A DNA stretch of 64,000 nucleotides from Flavivirga jejuensis (GTDB lineage Bacteria > Bacteroidota > Bacteroidia > Flavobacteriales > Flavobacteriaceae), in NCBI RefSeq assembly GCF_030540765.1, contig NZ_JAUOEL010000001.1, forward strand, positions 248,001 through 312,000, read 5' to 3'. Numbering within the stretch: the stretch's first letter is position 1; each line of letters begins with the position of its first letter. The position numbers and the translations under genes are program-made. Of the stretch, positions 45,204-53,936 are shown piece by piece. Below the pieces are notes generated by a model. It did not search any database, was not told the origin of the DNA, and saw only the letters and a program-made list of their open reading frames with translations.

Positions 45204-45343
45204 GCTTTTCTAACTAGTGATGTATAATAAGCAACAAAAAAGAGAAGCTACCTCATATTCTATGATAAAAACAAATAAAACATTTACTATCTTAGTTTTA
45301 TAATTTGGATATAGACAAGTGCCTATATTCAATTGTTTCCTGT
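45204..45343 (+). other. attC-like recombination site 6
   Basis: R'' GCTTTTCTAAC (45204-45214), left arm TGTATAATAAGCAAC, right arm GTGCCTATATTCAATT, R'-like GTTTCCTGT (45335-45343). R'' resembles the complement of this cassette's head (TTAGTCAGAAGC) with a 2-base gap. It is a weaker site than 2-4. Confidence 0.45.
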
Positions 45344-45351
45344 AACCAGAA

Positions 45352-46068
45352 ATGAGCATAGTAAAAAACATATTAAAAAAGTTAAAAGGAAATTCTATAA
45401 AAGAGTATCCTGAGATTTTTTACAGCTATTATCTTTTTGGACTATATGAAAATAAGCCGATTTGGGATTGGGAAAATTGGTCTAAATGTATTCCAATTCT
45501 TCAACCAATAATTGACCTTAGTCCAGAAACTCCATTTATCAAGACAGAACAAAGTATTCCTGTTACTTATGGCAAAGACAATCAGAACGTGTCCTTTAAT
45601 AAAGGGGGATTGAGGTTTGGTAGAATGGTTTGGAATGACAAAAACAATGAAAAGTGGACTACTAAATATTGTAATGAAAATAATTGGACATTTTTTGATA
45701 CTGAAATAGCATTCCCAACAAGAAGTCAATGTGCAAAAAATGGCGGAAATCCTGATTTGTTCATCTCAGTCCATAATCAAAACTTGACTGAAAGCAAAGC
45801 TCCTTTGATTAATCAAGCAATAACTATTCATATAGGGGCTCATTTAATCAATGAATCAGAATTAAAAAAGATAGAGGATAATGTGTTTGAATTAGCTAAA
45901 CTCCTAAACACTAAAGTTGCAGGGAAAATAAAGCGCCCTTCATCTTATAAATCTGACTTAGGAATTGGATATACTGATTCATTTTGGGACGGAACACATG
46001 GGCTTCTTGACCTTAACGAATTGGACTTTAGTGAAAATTATAAAAGATACGGAATAGAAAAAATATAA
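45352..46068 (+). CDS. Hypothetical protein (cassette 7)
   Basis: 238-residue soluble protein, not recognised. Visible features: basic N-terminus (MSIVKNILKKLKG), a Trp-rich block (ENKPIWDWENWSKCIPILQP), TEIAFPTRSQCAKNGGNPDL and C-terminal GIGYTDSFWDGTHGLLDLNE. No signal peptide, transmembrane segment or catalytic motif. It starts 8 bases after the R' of site 6, as expected for a compact cassette. Confidence 0.5.
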   Translation: MSIVKNILKKLKGNSIKEYPEIFYSYYLFGLYENKPIWDWENWSKCIPILQPIIDLSPETPFIKTEQSIPVTYGKDNQNVSFNKGGLRFGRMVWNDKNNEKWTTKYCNENNWTFFDTEIAFPTRSQCAKNGGNPDLFISVHNQNLTESKAPLINQAITIHIGAHLINESELKKIEDNVFELAKLLNTKVAGKIKRPSSYKSDLGIGYTDSFWDGTHGLLDLNELDFSENYKRYGIEKI

Positions 46069-46075
46069 AAAGGCA

Positions 46076-46168
46076 GCAGGTAACACTTTATATAGCAAAT
46101 AGGGCGTTCGGTGGTTTACGAAAGTTCATCGCTTTCTAGTACCCTACTTGCCATATATTAACTATTGC
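46076..46168 (+). other. attC-like recombination site 7
   Basis: R'' GCAGGTAAC (46076-46084), arm TATATAGCAAATAGGG pairing with CCCTACTTGCCATATA, R' replaced by TTAACTATTGC. R'' matches the complement of this cassette's head (TTTCCTGT) at 6 of 8 positions. The long arms are convincing; R' is degenerate. Confidence 0.6.
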
Positions 46169-46681
46169 ATGAACATTAAAAAAATCAAAATGAGCTCAAA
46201 AATCCCTATAGTTAGACAAACAGCATGGATATCGATTGTCCCTCACTTAATGGTAATGGGTTTAATAATGTTGATTTGGTATCAGTTCAACAAAACTGAA
46301 TTTATTCTTTATGGGGCAATCACTTATCTTATTATTTCACAATTACTAAGAAGAGTGATAGCAAAAGAACATAAAGCAGGAATGTTAAAAGTTAAACTTG
46401 AAAAATTTGAAGAAGCAATTCCTCTCTTTAAAAATAGTTATGAGTTTTTTAAAAGGAACGATTGGATAGATAAATATCGATTTCTAACTTTATTGAGCTC
46501 AGGTAGGATGACTTATAAAGAAATGGCTTTGATTAATATCGCTTTTTGCTATGGACAAAGTGGAAATGGAAAATTATCAAAAGAGTATTATGAACGAGCC
46601 TTAAATGAATATCCAAAGAGTGGAATGGCAAAAGCAGGATTAAGATTATTGAACTCTATTTCTGATTCACAGGACAAATGA
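46169..46681 (+). CDS. Membrane-anchored TPR-like protein (cassette 8)
   Basis: 170-residue protein with two N-terminal transmembrane segments (WISIVPHLMVMGLIMLIWYQ; FILYGAITYLIISQLL) and a cytoplasmic TPR-like tail (GMLKVKLEKFEEAIPLFKNS; ALINIAFCYGQSGNGKLSKE, YYERALNEYPKSGMAKAGLR). The frame is open upstream, but those codons lie in the attC, so the start at the ATG right after TATTGC is preferred. It may be a scaffold; no specific function. Confidence 0.6.
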   Translation: MNIKKIKMSSKIPIVRQTAWISIVPHLMVMGLIMLIWYQFNKTEFILYGAITYLIISQLLRRVIAKEHKAGMLKVKLEKFEEAIPLFKNSYEFFKRNDWIDKYRFLTLLSSGRMTYKEMALINIAFCYGQSGNGKLSKEYYERALNEYPKSGMAKAGLRLLNSISDSQDK

Positions 46682-46691
46682 TAAATAAAAT

Positions 46692-46746
46692 GCTATAGAA
46701 TGTATAAAAATGCATTGAAACGTATTTTACACTAACCGTCAGACTG
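46692..46746 (+). other. attC-like recombination site 8
   Basis: R''-like GCTATAG (46692-46698), AATGTATAAAAATGC and GTATTTTACACT arms, ACCGTCAGACTGG as R'-like end (46738). It is clearly homologous to site 2 (ATTGAAACG loop and TTTTACACTAACCGT shared), and is the last attC of the series. Confidence 0.6.
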
Positions 46747-46837
46747 GGGTGCAAAAACCTATTTTGAATTAAAGTATATTCTATCTATCTAATTGAATAA
46801 ATTCTCCGTATAATTACTGAGTTAAAAACAACTACCA

Positions 46838-47215
46838 ATGAACCTATTCGATACCTTATTTTACAATATATTTTCCCAATATAAAACCAAGTACAAGCAA
46901 AAAGCGAATAGCATAGCAGTTATTTATGTAACGCTTTTACAAGTAGCATTACTCTTGCTTTTGGGTGTTTTCTTTGCGGGTTTTTTTAAACAAATGAACA
47001 TGGTTACCATGTCGTCTACCAAAGCATGGACATTATTTGTTTTAATGGCTGGGTTTATTTATTTTAAAAACTGGATGCAGTACACAGGTAAAAAACGAAT
47101 GATGATTAATGCAAAAATGAATAAGAAAAAAACGCAGCACCATAATATTTGGTTGCTTTGGCTTTTACCTGTTGCTACTTTGGGACTTGCTTATGTTCTA
47201 TTTCAGGCAGTTTAA
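46838..47215 (+). CDS. Hypothetical three-helix membrane protein
   Basis: 125-residue inner-membrane protein, not recognised. Three predicted membrane segments (IYVTLLQVALLLLLGVFFAG; TLFVLMAGFIYF; NIWLLWLLPVATLGLAYVLF) with basic loops between (YTGKKRMMINAKMNKKKTQ). It follows the last attC by about 90 bp, so it could be the final cassette or the first chromosomal gene. No attC was seen behind it, which favours the latter. Confidence 0.55.
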   Translation: MNLFDTLFYNIFSQYKTKYKQKANSIAVIYVTLLQVALLLLLGVFFAGFFKQMNMVTMSSTKAWTLFVLMAGFIYFKNWMQYTGKKRMMINAKMNKKKTQHHNIWLLWLLPVATLGLAYVLFQAV

Positions 47216-47276
47216 AAGGCATTGTTATTCCCGCCTTTCGCCTTCATTTAAGATAAACTATACAGCAGGAATAGCG

Positions 47277-48245
47277 CTACTTCTTAAAAATAGCATACAC
47301 AGGAAAATGGTCGCTATAACCACCTTTGTATTTTTTGCCAACGTAAGTTCTAAAGGGGGTGCCTTTATATTTTCCATCAAAGCGTTTTAAAAAATCTTCA
47401 TCAAAAATATTAGCAGTACTAAACTCAAATTTGTTCTTACTGCTTTTAAAAAAATTAGTTGAAAATAAAATTTGATCAAATAAATTCCACTGCCTGTTAT
47501 AATTTGAGGTGCCTCTATTGTAAGACCTTAACGTCTCCATAGGGTTGTACAAATTAGAACTTTTAACCAGTTGTTTAATACTATTGCTAGAGGGTTCGTC
47601 ATTAAAATCACCAATAACAATAATTTTTGCATCGGGATCATCATCTCGTAACATCGCAATAATGTCTCCAGCTTTATTGGAAGAAGCCATACGTTTATGT
47701 TCTGTTTCTTTCTCGCCTTCGCGTCTAGACGACCAATGGTTTACAATAACATGAATCTTTTCGCTGTCAAGAAGCCCAGAGACCAATAAGATATCTCGTG
47801 TGTAATCTGGTGAGCCATCATCATCAAATAACTGAATCGTAAACGTTTCAGAAGTAATAACCTCAAAAGCATTAGTATCGTACAATAAAGCGACATCAAT
47901 ACCGCGCTCGTCTAAAGAATCGTAGTGCACATAATCGTAATTACAATTTTTTAAATGTTTAGATGAAATTAAATCTTCAATAACCGAAGCGTTTTCAACT
48001 TCAGCCAATCCAACTATAGCTGGGTGTTTGCCTGTTTCTTGCTTCCCGATATTTGAAATGGCAAAGCCTAATTTTTTAAGTTTATTTTCAAAACGTTTAG
48101 GCGTCCATTTTTTTGCCGAATTTGGTAAAAAGTCACCATCATTAGTATGTTTATCATCATTAACATCAAATAAATTTTCAAGATTATAAAATGCTACGGT
48201 TTGCATATTGTCACGAACGGGAATGTCTTGAGGAAAGTCTGTCAT
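47277..48245 (-). CDS. Endonuclease/exonuclease/phosphatase family protein (second copy)
   Basis: 322-residue EEP-fold enzyme, paralogue of the protein at 20.4 kb. Motifs: FYNLENLFDVNDDKHTNDGD, AIVGLAEVENASVIEDLISS, VNHWSSRREGEKETEHKRMA, IGDFNDEPSSN, and GGYSDHFPVYAIF. Metal ligands and the catalytic His are present. Unlike the other copy it has no signal peptide (start MTDFPQDIPV), so it should act in the cytoplasm unless the true start lies elsewhere. It is divergent from hflX with a short shared promoter region. Confidence 0.9.
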   Translation of the reverse strand: MTDFPQDIPVRDNMQTVAFYNLENLFDVNDDKHTNDGDFLPNSAKKWTPKRFENKLKKLGFAISNIGKQETGKHPAIVGLAEVENASVIEDLISSKHLKNCNYDYVHYDSLDERGIDVALLYDTNAFEVITSETFTIQLFDDDGSPDYTRDILLVSGLLDSEKIHVIVNHWSSRREGEKETEHKRMASSNKAGDIIAMLRDDDPDAKIIVIGDFNDEPSSNSIKQLVKSSNLYNPMETLRSYNRGTSNYNRQWNLFDQILFSTNFFKSSKNKFEFSTANIFDEDFLKRFDGKYKGTPFRTYVGKKYKGGYSDHFPVYAIFKK

Positions 48246-48295
48246 AGATCAAAAATAGGCTTAAAAATATAAAAATAATAATACCTGTAAATGTT

Positions 48296-48303
48296 TAACT
48301 TTG
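48296..48303 (+). promoter_or_regulatory. -7 box TAACTTTG directly before hflX
   Basis: It matches TAnnTTTG and ends 4 bases before the ATG at 48308, so the hflX message would be leaderless or nearly so, as for uvrC. Confidence 0.5.
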
Positions 48304-48307
48304 CAAC

Positions 48308-49522
48308 ATGATAGAAAAGAAAGATACTGCTTTAGAAAAAGCAGTTTTAATAGGTGTTATTACTAAAGACCAAGATGAAGTAAAATCTAAAGAATATTTA
48401 GATGAGTTGGAATTTTTGACCTTTACTGCTGGGGGATATGCTTTAAAACGTTTTACTCAAAAAATGGATATGCCAAATCCTAAAACATTTATAGGAACTG
48501 GTAAGATGGAAGAGGTACGCCAATTTATAGAAGAGAATAATGTTGGTACGGCTATTTTTGATGATGAGTTGTCTTCGGCACAAGAACGTAATATTAGTAA
48601 GATTCTTGATGTTAAAGTATTAGACAGAACTAATTTAATCCTTGATATTTTTGCACAGCGCGCTCAAACAAGTTATGCCAGAACACAAGTGGAGTTGGCA
48701 CAGTGTGAATATTTACTACCACGATTAAGAGGGATGTGGACACACCTTGAACGACAAAAAGGGGGTATAGGCATGCGTGGTCCTGGTGAAACCGAAATTG
48801 AAACAGATAGACGTATTGTACGCGATAAAATAGCTTTGCTTAAAGCACGTATAAAAACGATTGATAAGCAAATGGCAGTACAACGTGGTAACCGTGGTAA
48901 AATGGTACGTGTGGCATTGGTTGGTTATACGAATGTTGGTAAATCTACGTTAATGAATGTAGTTAGTAAAAGTGATGTTTTTGCCGAAAATAAGTTATTT
49001 GCAACACTGGATACTACTGTTAGAAAGGTGGTGATTCAAAACTTACCATTTTTATTAAGTGATACGGTAGGGTTTATAAGAAAGTTACCTACTCAATTGG
49101 TAGATAGTTTTAAAAGTACACTGGACGAAGTAAGAGAAGCCGATTTGTTATTGCATGTTGTTGATATTTCGCATCCTAATTTTGAAGAACATATTGAGTC
49201 TGTAAATAAAGTTTTGGGTGAAATAAAAAGTGGAAATAAACCAACCATCATGGTTTTTAATAAGATTGATGCTTACCAGGCTGAACCTTTTGATGATGAC
49301 GATTTAGTTGCCGTAAGAACCGAAGCACACTATAGTTTAGACGAGTGGAAAAGCACTTGGATGAGTAAAGTGGGTAATAATGCGCTATTTATTTCTGCTT
49401 TAAACAAAGAGAATTTAGAAGATTTTAAAAAGCGTGTTTACGATGAGGTTCGTGAGATTCATGTAACACGTTTTCCTTATAATCATTTTTTATATCCAGA
49501 TTATGATGATATAGAAAAATAA
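48308..49522 (+). CDS. hflX: Ribosome-associated GTPase HflX
   Basis: GTPase that binds the large ribosomal subunit and splits stalled ribosomes under stress. At 404 residues it is full length. The N-terminal HflX domain (FLTFTAGGYALKRFTQKMD; TFIGTGKMEEVRQFIEEN) and a coiled linker with GGIGMRGPGETEIETDRR precede the G domain: G1 ALVGYTNVGKSTLMN, G2 around TLDTTVR, G3 LSDTVGFIRKLP, G4 FNKIDA, G5 ISALNKENL. The start is consistent with relatives and with the -7 box. The PBP gene follows 25 bases later, probably on the same transcript. Confidence 0.96.
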   Translation: MIEKKDTALEKAVLIGVITKDQDEVKSKEYLDELEFLTFTAGGYALKRFTQKMDMPNPKTFIGTGKMEEVRQFIEENNVGTAIFDDELSSAQERNISKILDVKVLDRTNLILDIFAQRAQTSYARTQVELAQCEYLLPRLRGMWTHLERQKGGIGMRGPGETEIETDRRIVRDKIALLKARIKTIDKQMAVQRGNRGKMVRVALVGYTNVGKSTLMNVVSKSDVFAENKLFATLDTTVRKVVIQNLPFLLSDTVGFIRKLPTQLVDSFKSTLDEVREADLLLHVVDISHPNFEEHIESVNKVLGEIKSGNKPTIMVFNKIDAYQAEPFDDDDLVAVRTEAHYSLDEWKSTWMSKVGNNALFISALNKENLEDFKKRVYDEVREIHVTRFPYNHFLYPDYDDIEK

Positions 49523-49547
49523 GCAGACAAAAAAAGAGACCCCAAAA

Positions 49548-51803
49548 ATGAATTGGATTTTAGTGTTATTGAAAAAGAAATGGGTTAAGTGGTGCATGCT
49601 AATTTGTGCTTCTGTTATTGTTTTTTTTGCTATCATTTACATAAGTGTTTTTTTAGGTTTTTTCGGAAAATTACCTACTGAAGTTGATTTAAGTTCTATT
49701 AAACAAGCCGAAGCGACTCAAGTTTTAGATAAAGATGGTAAATTAATAGGTAAATATTATATTTACGATAGACAGCCTTTAACTTTTAAAGATTTGCCAA
49801 AACACCTTATTGATGCTTTAATTGCAACAGAGGATGTGCGTTTTTATGAGCACGATGGTATTGATAATGTGAGTTTGCTCCGTGTGTTTTTTAAAAGTAT
49901 TATTTTACAGGATAAATCGTCTGGAGGTGGTAGTACTATTACACTTCAATTGGCTAAAAATTTATTTGGAAGAAAAAAACATGCGGTCTTTAGCATGTTA
50001 ATCAATAAGTTTAAGGAATCTATTATAGCAAAACGTATTGAAGCTATTTATTCTAAAGAAGATATTCTAACGCTTTATCTTAATACAGTTCCTTTTCCCG
50101 ATAATACTTATGGCATTGAAAGTGCTTCGCGTAAATTTTTTAATAAATCGGCTTCTGCACTAACGCATTCGGAGGCATCAACACTTGTAGGAACTTTAAA
50201 AGCAACAAATTATTATAACCCAAGGCTTTATTTAGAGCGAAGCCAATCGAGAAGGAATGTGGTCTTCCAACAAATGCTAAAATATGATTATATATCCCAA
50301 GATTCGGTGGATTTGTTTACAAAACAAGATATCGTTTTAAACTATAAATCTTTTAATCACGATGTGGGGTTAGCGCCCTATTTTAGAGCAGAAGTAAAAA
50401 GAGAGTTAGCAACGGTATTAGATACATTAAAAAAAGCAAACGGCGATTCGTACGATTTGTATAGAGATGGTTTAATTGTTCACACGACTTTAAATTCAAA
50501 CATGCAAGTACTTGCCGAAAAAGCTATGAAAGAACATCTTTCAAGCTTACAGAGTGCTCATGAGGCATCTTATGGAAAATCGGCTCCGTGGCTTACCAAT
50601 AAAAATATTATCCAAACTGCGATAAGAAATCTTCCGATTTACAAATCTTATAAAAAATCAGGGTTAACAGAAACGCAAATATTAGATTCGCTATCTGTAA
50701 AACGTAAAACGGAATTATTTACATGGACAGGGAATACGATTAAAAATGTATCTACTATTGATAGTTTAAAGCATTATTTGAAGTTTTTAAATACAGGGAT
50801 GCTATCTATAGAACCTCAAACAGGAGCTATAAGAGCTTATTTAGGCGGTATTGATTTTCGTTTTTTTAAATACGATCATGTGTCGCAAAGTGAACGTCAA
50901 GTAGGTTCTACATTCAAGCCTTTTGTATATACCACGGCTATTGAAAATGGCATGAAACCTTGCACTTATTTTTCATTATCGGAAGTAACATATACAGATT
51001 ATGATAATTGGACGCCTAGTAATTCTGGGAAGGATGAAGAAACGCAGCATCTTAATTATAATTTAGAAACGGCATTAAGTAATTCTGTGAATACCATTGC
51101 GGTAAAAGTTTTAAATAAAGTTGGGATAGAAAATGTCGTAGAACAAGCAAAAAAAATGGGTATTTCTAAGGAGCTTCCCGAGAAACCATCCCTGGCTTTA
51201 GGTGTTGCAGAGATTAATTTGAAAGAACTCACTGGTGCTTATGCTGGTTATGTGAATGCCAGCGAAAGTGCAAAACCTTATGCGATTACTAAAATTGAAG
51301 ATAAAGAAGGGCGTGTTATAGCATCATTTAAACCTAAAGTTAGTAAGGAAAAGGCATATGGTGATTACACCAGACAGGTGATGTTGAAAATAATGCAGTC
51401 TACAGTTAATACAGGAACGGCATCCAGACTGAGAACAGCATATCACCTTAAAAATGATATTGCAGGGAAAACAGGAACGACTCAAAATAATAAAGATGGC
51501 TGGTTTGTGGGCATTACGCCAAAACTTGTTACCGTAACATGGGTTGGTAATGATAATCATAGCTTAGGGTTTAAATCCACTGGGATAGGTCAAGGTGCTA
51601 ATTCGGCATTACCAGTTTTTGCAAAATTTTATCAAAAAATGAATGCAGACGCCCGCTTTAATAGTATTACAAAAAGTCAATTTGAAATAGTTCCTCAGGA
51701 AGTTCTGGACGATTTGGATTGTAATCCAGAAAAACGAGATGGATTTCTTAAAAGAATTTTCGGAAAAAAGAAGAAAAAGAAAGCATTTAAGAAAAAGAAG
51801 TAA
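49548..51803 (+). CDS. Class A penicillin-binding protein (transglycosylase/transpeptidase)
   Basis: Bifunctional peptidoglycan synthase of 751 residues. It has one N-terminal membrane anchor (~15-38), then a GT51 glycosyltransferase domain (LIATEDVRFYEHDGID with the catalytic Glu; SGGGSTITLQLAKNLFGRKK). The transpeptidase domain has SxxK in VGSTFKPFVYTTAIE, SxN in ALSNSVNTIA and KTG in AGKTGTTQNNKDGWFVG. The C-terminus is a long Lys-rich tail. It acts in the periplasm on lipid II and stem peptides. All catalytic motifs are intact. Confidence 0.95.
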   Translation: MNWILVLLKKKWVKWCMLICASVIVFFAIIYISVFLGFFGKLPTEVDLSSIKQAEATQVLDKDGKLIGKYYIYDRQPLTFKDLPKHLIDALIATEDVRFYEHDGIDNVSLLRVFFKSIILQDKSSGGGSTITLQLAKNLFGRKKHAVFSMLINKFKESIIAKRIEAIYSKEDILTLYLNTVPFPDNTYGIESASRKFFNKSASALTHSEASTLVGTLKATNYYNPRLYLERSQSRRNVVFQQMLKYDYISQDSVDLFTKQDIVLNYKSFNHDVGLAPYFRAEVKRELATVLDTLKKANGDSYDLYRDGLIVHTTLNSNMQVLAEKAMKEHLSSLQSAHEASYGKSAPWLTNKNIIQTAIRNLPIYKSYKKSGLTETQILDSLSVKRKTELFTWTGNTIKNVSTIDSLKHYLKFLNTGMLSIEPQTGAIRAYLGGIDFRFFKYDHVSQSERQVGSTFKPFVYTTAIENGMKPCTYFSLSEVTYTDYDNWTPSNSGKDEETQHLNYNLETALSNSVNTIAVKVLNKVGIENVVEQAKKMGISKELPEKPSLALGVAEINLKELTGAYAGYVNASESAKPYAITKIEDKEGRVIASFKPKVSKEKAYGDYTRQVMLKIMQSTVNTGTASRLRTAYHLKNDIAGKTGTTQNNKDGWFVGITPKLVTVTWVGNDNHSLGFKSTGIGQGANSALPVFAKFYQKMNADARFNSITKSQFEIVPQEVLDDLDCNPEKRDGFLKRIFGKKKKKKAFKKKK

Positions 51804-51819
51804 ATTGTTATTCATAAGG

Positions 51820-52055
51820 TAAAATATAGAGAGATTCTTCGCTTTGCTCTGATGACACTAGCCTTTTGGACAAAATAAGACTGCTATGTCATCAGAAGGA
51901 GGTACGACTGAAGAATCTAATTTTACTAATAAGTATATAAAAGGAATAATTAGAAGAGCCTTTAATTTCTATTTGGTGTAAAAAACAGAGAGATTCTTCG
52001 ACTCCGACAATTGTCGGAATGCTCTGAATGACACTAGCCTTTTGCAAATATAGAA
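51820..52055. repeat. Mosaic dispersed repeat A, copy 3
   Basis: Modules GATTCTTCGCTTTGCTCTGA, GAAGGAGGTACGACTGAAGA, GATTCTTCGACTCCGACAAT and CCGACAATTGTCGG are shared with the other copies, plus the local pair ATGACACTAGCCTTTTG (twice). It is shorter than copies 1 and 4 and lacks their terminal inverted repeats. It separates two convergent gene blocks. Confidence 0.75.
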
Positions 52056-52094
52056 TGATGTGTAAAATATGTTAATTAAGGGAAATGTGATGCT

Positions 52095-52646
52095 TTAGTT
52101 TCTAACCTTTCTACAGTGATAAACATATTCTGTTATAAAGTTTTTGTTTGAAGTCATTTCACATGCTTCAAATACTTGTTGAAATTTCTTGAAGTTAAAT
52201 TTAGTATATAAGACTTGGCTATAATAGGCATTGTTTTCTAAAAGACTGTAAGCATCTTGTATAATGGTTAAGCCTTTTTCTTTGCTAAAAAAAGAAAAAG
52301 GAATGGAAGAAATTACAGCATTTACATTTTCTTTTACATGTTTTTTTAAGTTTTGTGCTCCGTCGTTAACAATGATTAATCTATCGTCAAATATATTTTT
52401 TTTTACATGATCACAAAAACTTTCCTTTACTTCAAAAGCATATAGTTTTGAAGTTGGCGCTATTGTGTTTAATATTTCTTGAGTTATATTACCATGTCCC
52501 ATTCCAAACTCTACAATAACTTTATTATCTTCTTTTGAAATATGTTTACAAATATCAATTTCAACCTGTCTACTAGTTTCAGATATAGCACCTGTAACTA
52601 ATAGGTTTTTTGCAAATGCCAAAGATGTTTTAAGTTTCTGATTCAT
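52095..52646 (-). CDS. Class I SAM-dependent methyltransferase, PmtA-like
   Basis: 183-residue Rossmann-fold methyltransferase. SAM motif I is IVEFGMGHGNITQEIL, followed by LYAFEVKESFCDHVKKNI (motif II acidic residue) and VNAVISSIPFSFFSKEKGLT (motif IV region). The layout resembles phospholipid N-methyltransferases and rRNA adenine dimethylases; the N-terminal KTSLAFAKNLLVTGAISETS matches the former type better. It is the last gene of the envelope-type operon, so a lipid or glycan target is plausible. Substrate unproven. Confidence 0.75.
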   Translation of the reverse strand: MNQKLKTSLAFAKNLLVTGAISETSRQVEIDICKHISKEDNKVIVEFGMGHGNITQEILNTIAPTSKLYAFEVKESFCDHVKKNIFDDRLIIVNDGAQNLKKHVKENVNAVISSIPFSFFSKEKGLTIIQDAYSLLENNAYYSQVLYTKFNFKKFQQVFEACEMTSNKNFITEYVYHCRKVRN

Positions 52647-52670
52647 CTAATTTTTTTGATTGATAATTTA

Positions 52671-53921
52671 TTATTTAAATAGTAAGTCCCAAGATAATGA
52701 AAATGAATAGATCCAGAAATAAGACCCTGGATTAAAACTGATTTCCTGATGTGCTATACCTGCCTGAGCTCCCCAAAGATTAGTATTGTTTTTTGAAGAA
52801 AAATAATAGCCTAAATTAAACTTTTGAGATTGTAAATTAATAATAGCATTCTCATTGCCTCCAAAATTAAACCTGTTTTCTTCAGGAGAAAAACCTGCTC
52901 CAACGTCAACACTAAAATAGTTATTAGCATCGCTTCTGTATTTTCTAAAACTTAAGGTTCCAGATTTACTAGCTTTAGGTTCGCCAGGCGTTACATAAGC
53001 TCTAAATGACCAATAATTATTTTTCTGATACCATCCAACAGCACCTGTGTATATAGTAGTGGTTGCACTAAATTTTAAAGCTCTAAAACCTAATGAAGCT
53101 TCAAAACTTTTGGGTAGGGATTTATATAATTCTGCGCCATATCTTATATCTGGAAATAAAAAGGAGTTAGACATTCCAAAATTTAAATAAGCATATAAAC
53201 CATTTGTTATTCTAGGATACATATCAATTTCAAATTGAACACCATTAGATTGAAACCGTCTGTTAATATTGATTTTACCGTGAATACTTCCATATTTAGT
53301 GGCTCTGGCATATTTTATTAAATAAAATTGCATGGGGTCAAAAACCTGAGAATATAAATCAACTGAAGCTTTTAGCCCAATAGTATTCAAGCTTAGTTTG
53401 GTTGTTAAACTGGTTTTGTAAGCTTTGGCTTTTTTATGGTTGGAATCATTTTTTAAAATGGTTTCTATAGTTACCAACGCTTCTTCAGGATTATTGGATG
53501 CCTCTTCAGCACTTGCTTTTAAATATAAAATTTCTGAGTTCTCAGGAAAATGCTTCAAAGCTTTTTTTATCATTTCTAATGCACTAAAAGGCGCAGCACT
53601 CCATAATTCATTCTTAATAGCAGCTTCCCAAGTATCTAATCTGTCTGGCGATTTCTTTAATACATAATTAAACGCATCTTTGGCTTTTTTGTAATGACCA
53701 TCCCAGGAATACGTACTGCCTAAAAACGAACGGATGTCATGATAGTCTGGATATTTTGTTAGTATGAATAACAGGGTGTCTTGAGCCTGTTTTCTTTGTT
53801 TATTAAAGGCCAAATCTCTTGCGACTTTAAAGGCTCTGTCTGGATTGCCTGTAAAGGCTTTTTGTTGCCCAAAAGAACAAAAATGGATGAAAATTAATAT
53901 GATGAAAACATACTTATTCAT
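52671..53921 (-). CDS. YaiO-like outer membrane beta-barrel protein with TPRs
   Basis: 416-residue exported protein. A signal peptide (IILIFIHFCSFGQQ) precedes TPR-like repeats (ARDLAFNKQRKQAQDTLLFI; YKKAKDAFNYVLKKSPDRLD; AALKHFPENSEILYLKA-like, ~20-170) and a C-terminal barrel (~185-416) with alternating aromatic strands (VQFEIDMYPRITNGLYAYLN; FWIYSFSLSWDLLFK). This matches the YaiO family. It lies between a sulfatase-type transferase and a methyltransferase in a glycan-like operon and may export or modify the polymer at the outer membrane. Confidence 0.82.
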   Translation of the reverse strand: MNKYVFIILIFIHFCSFGQQKAFTGNPDRAFKVARDLAFNKQRKQAQDTLLFILTKYPDYHDIRSFLGSTYSWDGHYKKAKDAFNYVLKKSPDRLDTWEAAIKNELWSAAPFSALEMIKKALKHFPENSEILYLKASAEEASNNPEEALVTIETILKNDSNHKKAKAYKTSLTTKLSLNTIGLKASVDLYSQVFDPMQFYLIKYARATKYGSIHGKININRRFQSNGVQFEIDMYPRITNGLYAYLNFGMSNSFLFPDIRYGAELYKSLPKSFEASLGFRALKFSATTTIYTGAVGWYQKNNYWSFRAYVTPGEPKASKSGTLSFRKYRSDANNYFSVDVGAGFSPEENRFNFGGNENAIINLQSQKFNLGYYFSSKNNTNLWGAQAGIAHQEISFNPGSYFWIYSFSLSWDLLFK

Positions 53922-53936
53922 AACTTGAATGGGTCT

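Noticed and set aside
37956-46681. Possibility that the run of small genes is a prophage or ICE fragment
   Set aside because: No capsid, tail, integrase, relaxase or conjugation gene; head-tail complementarity of each unit fits integron cassettes better.
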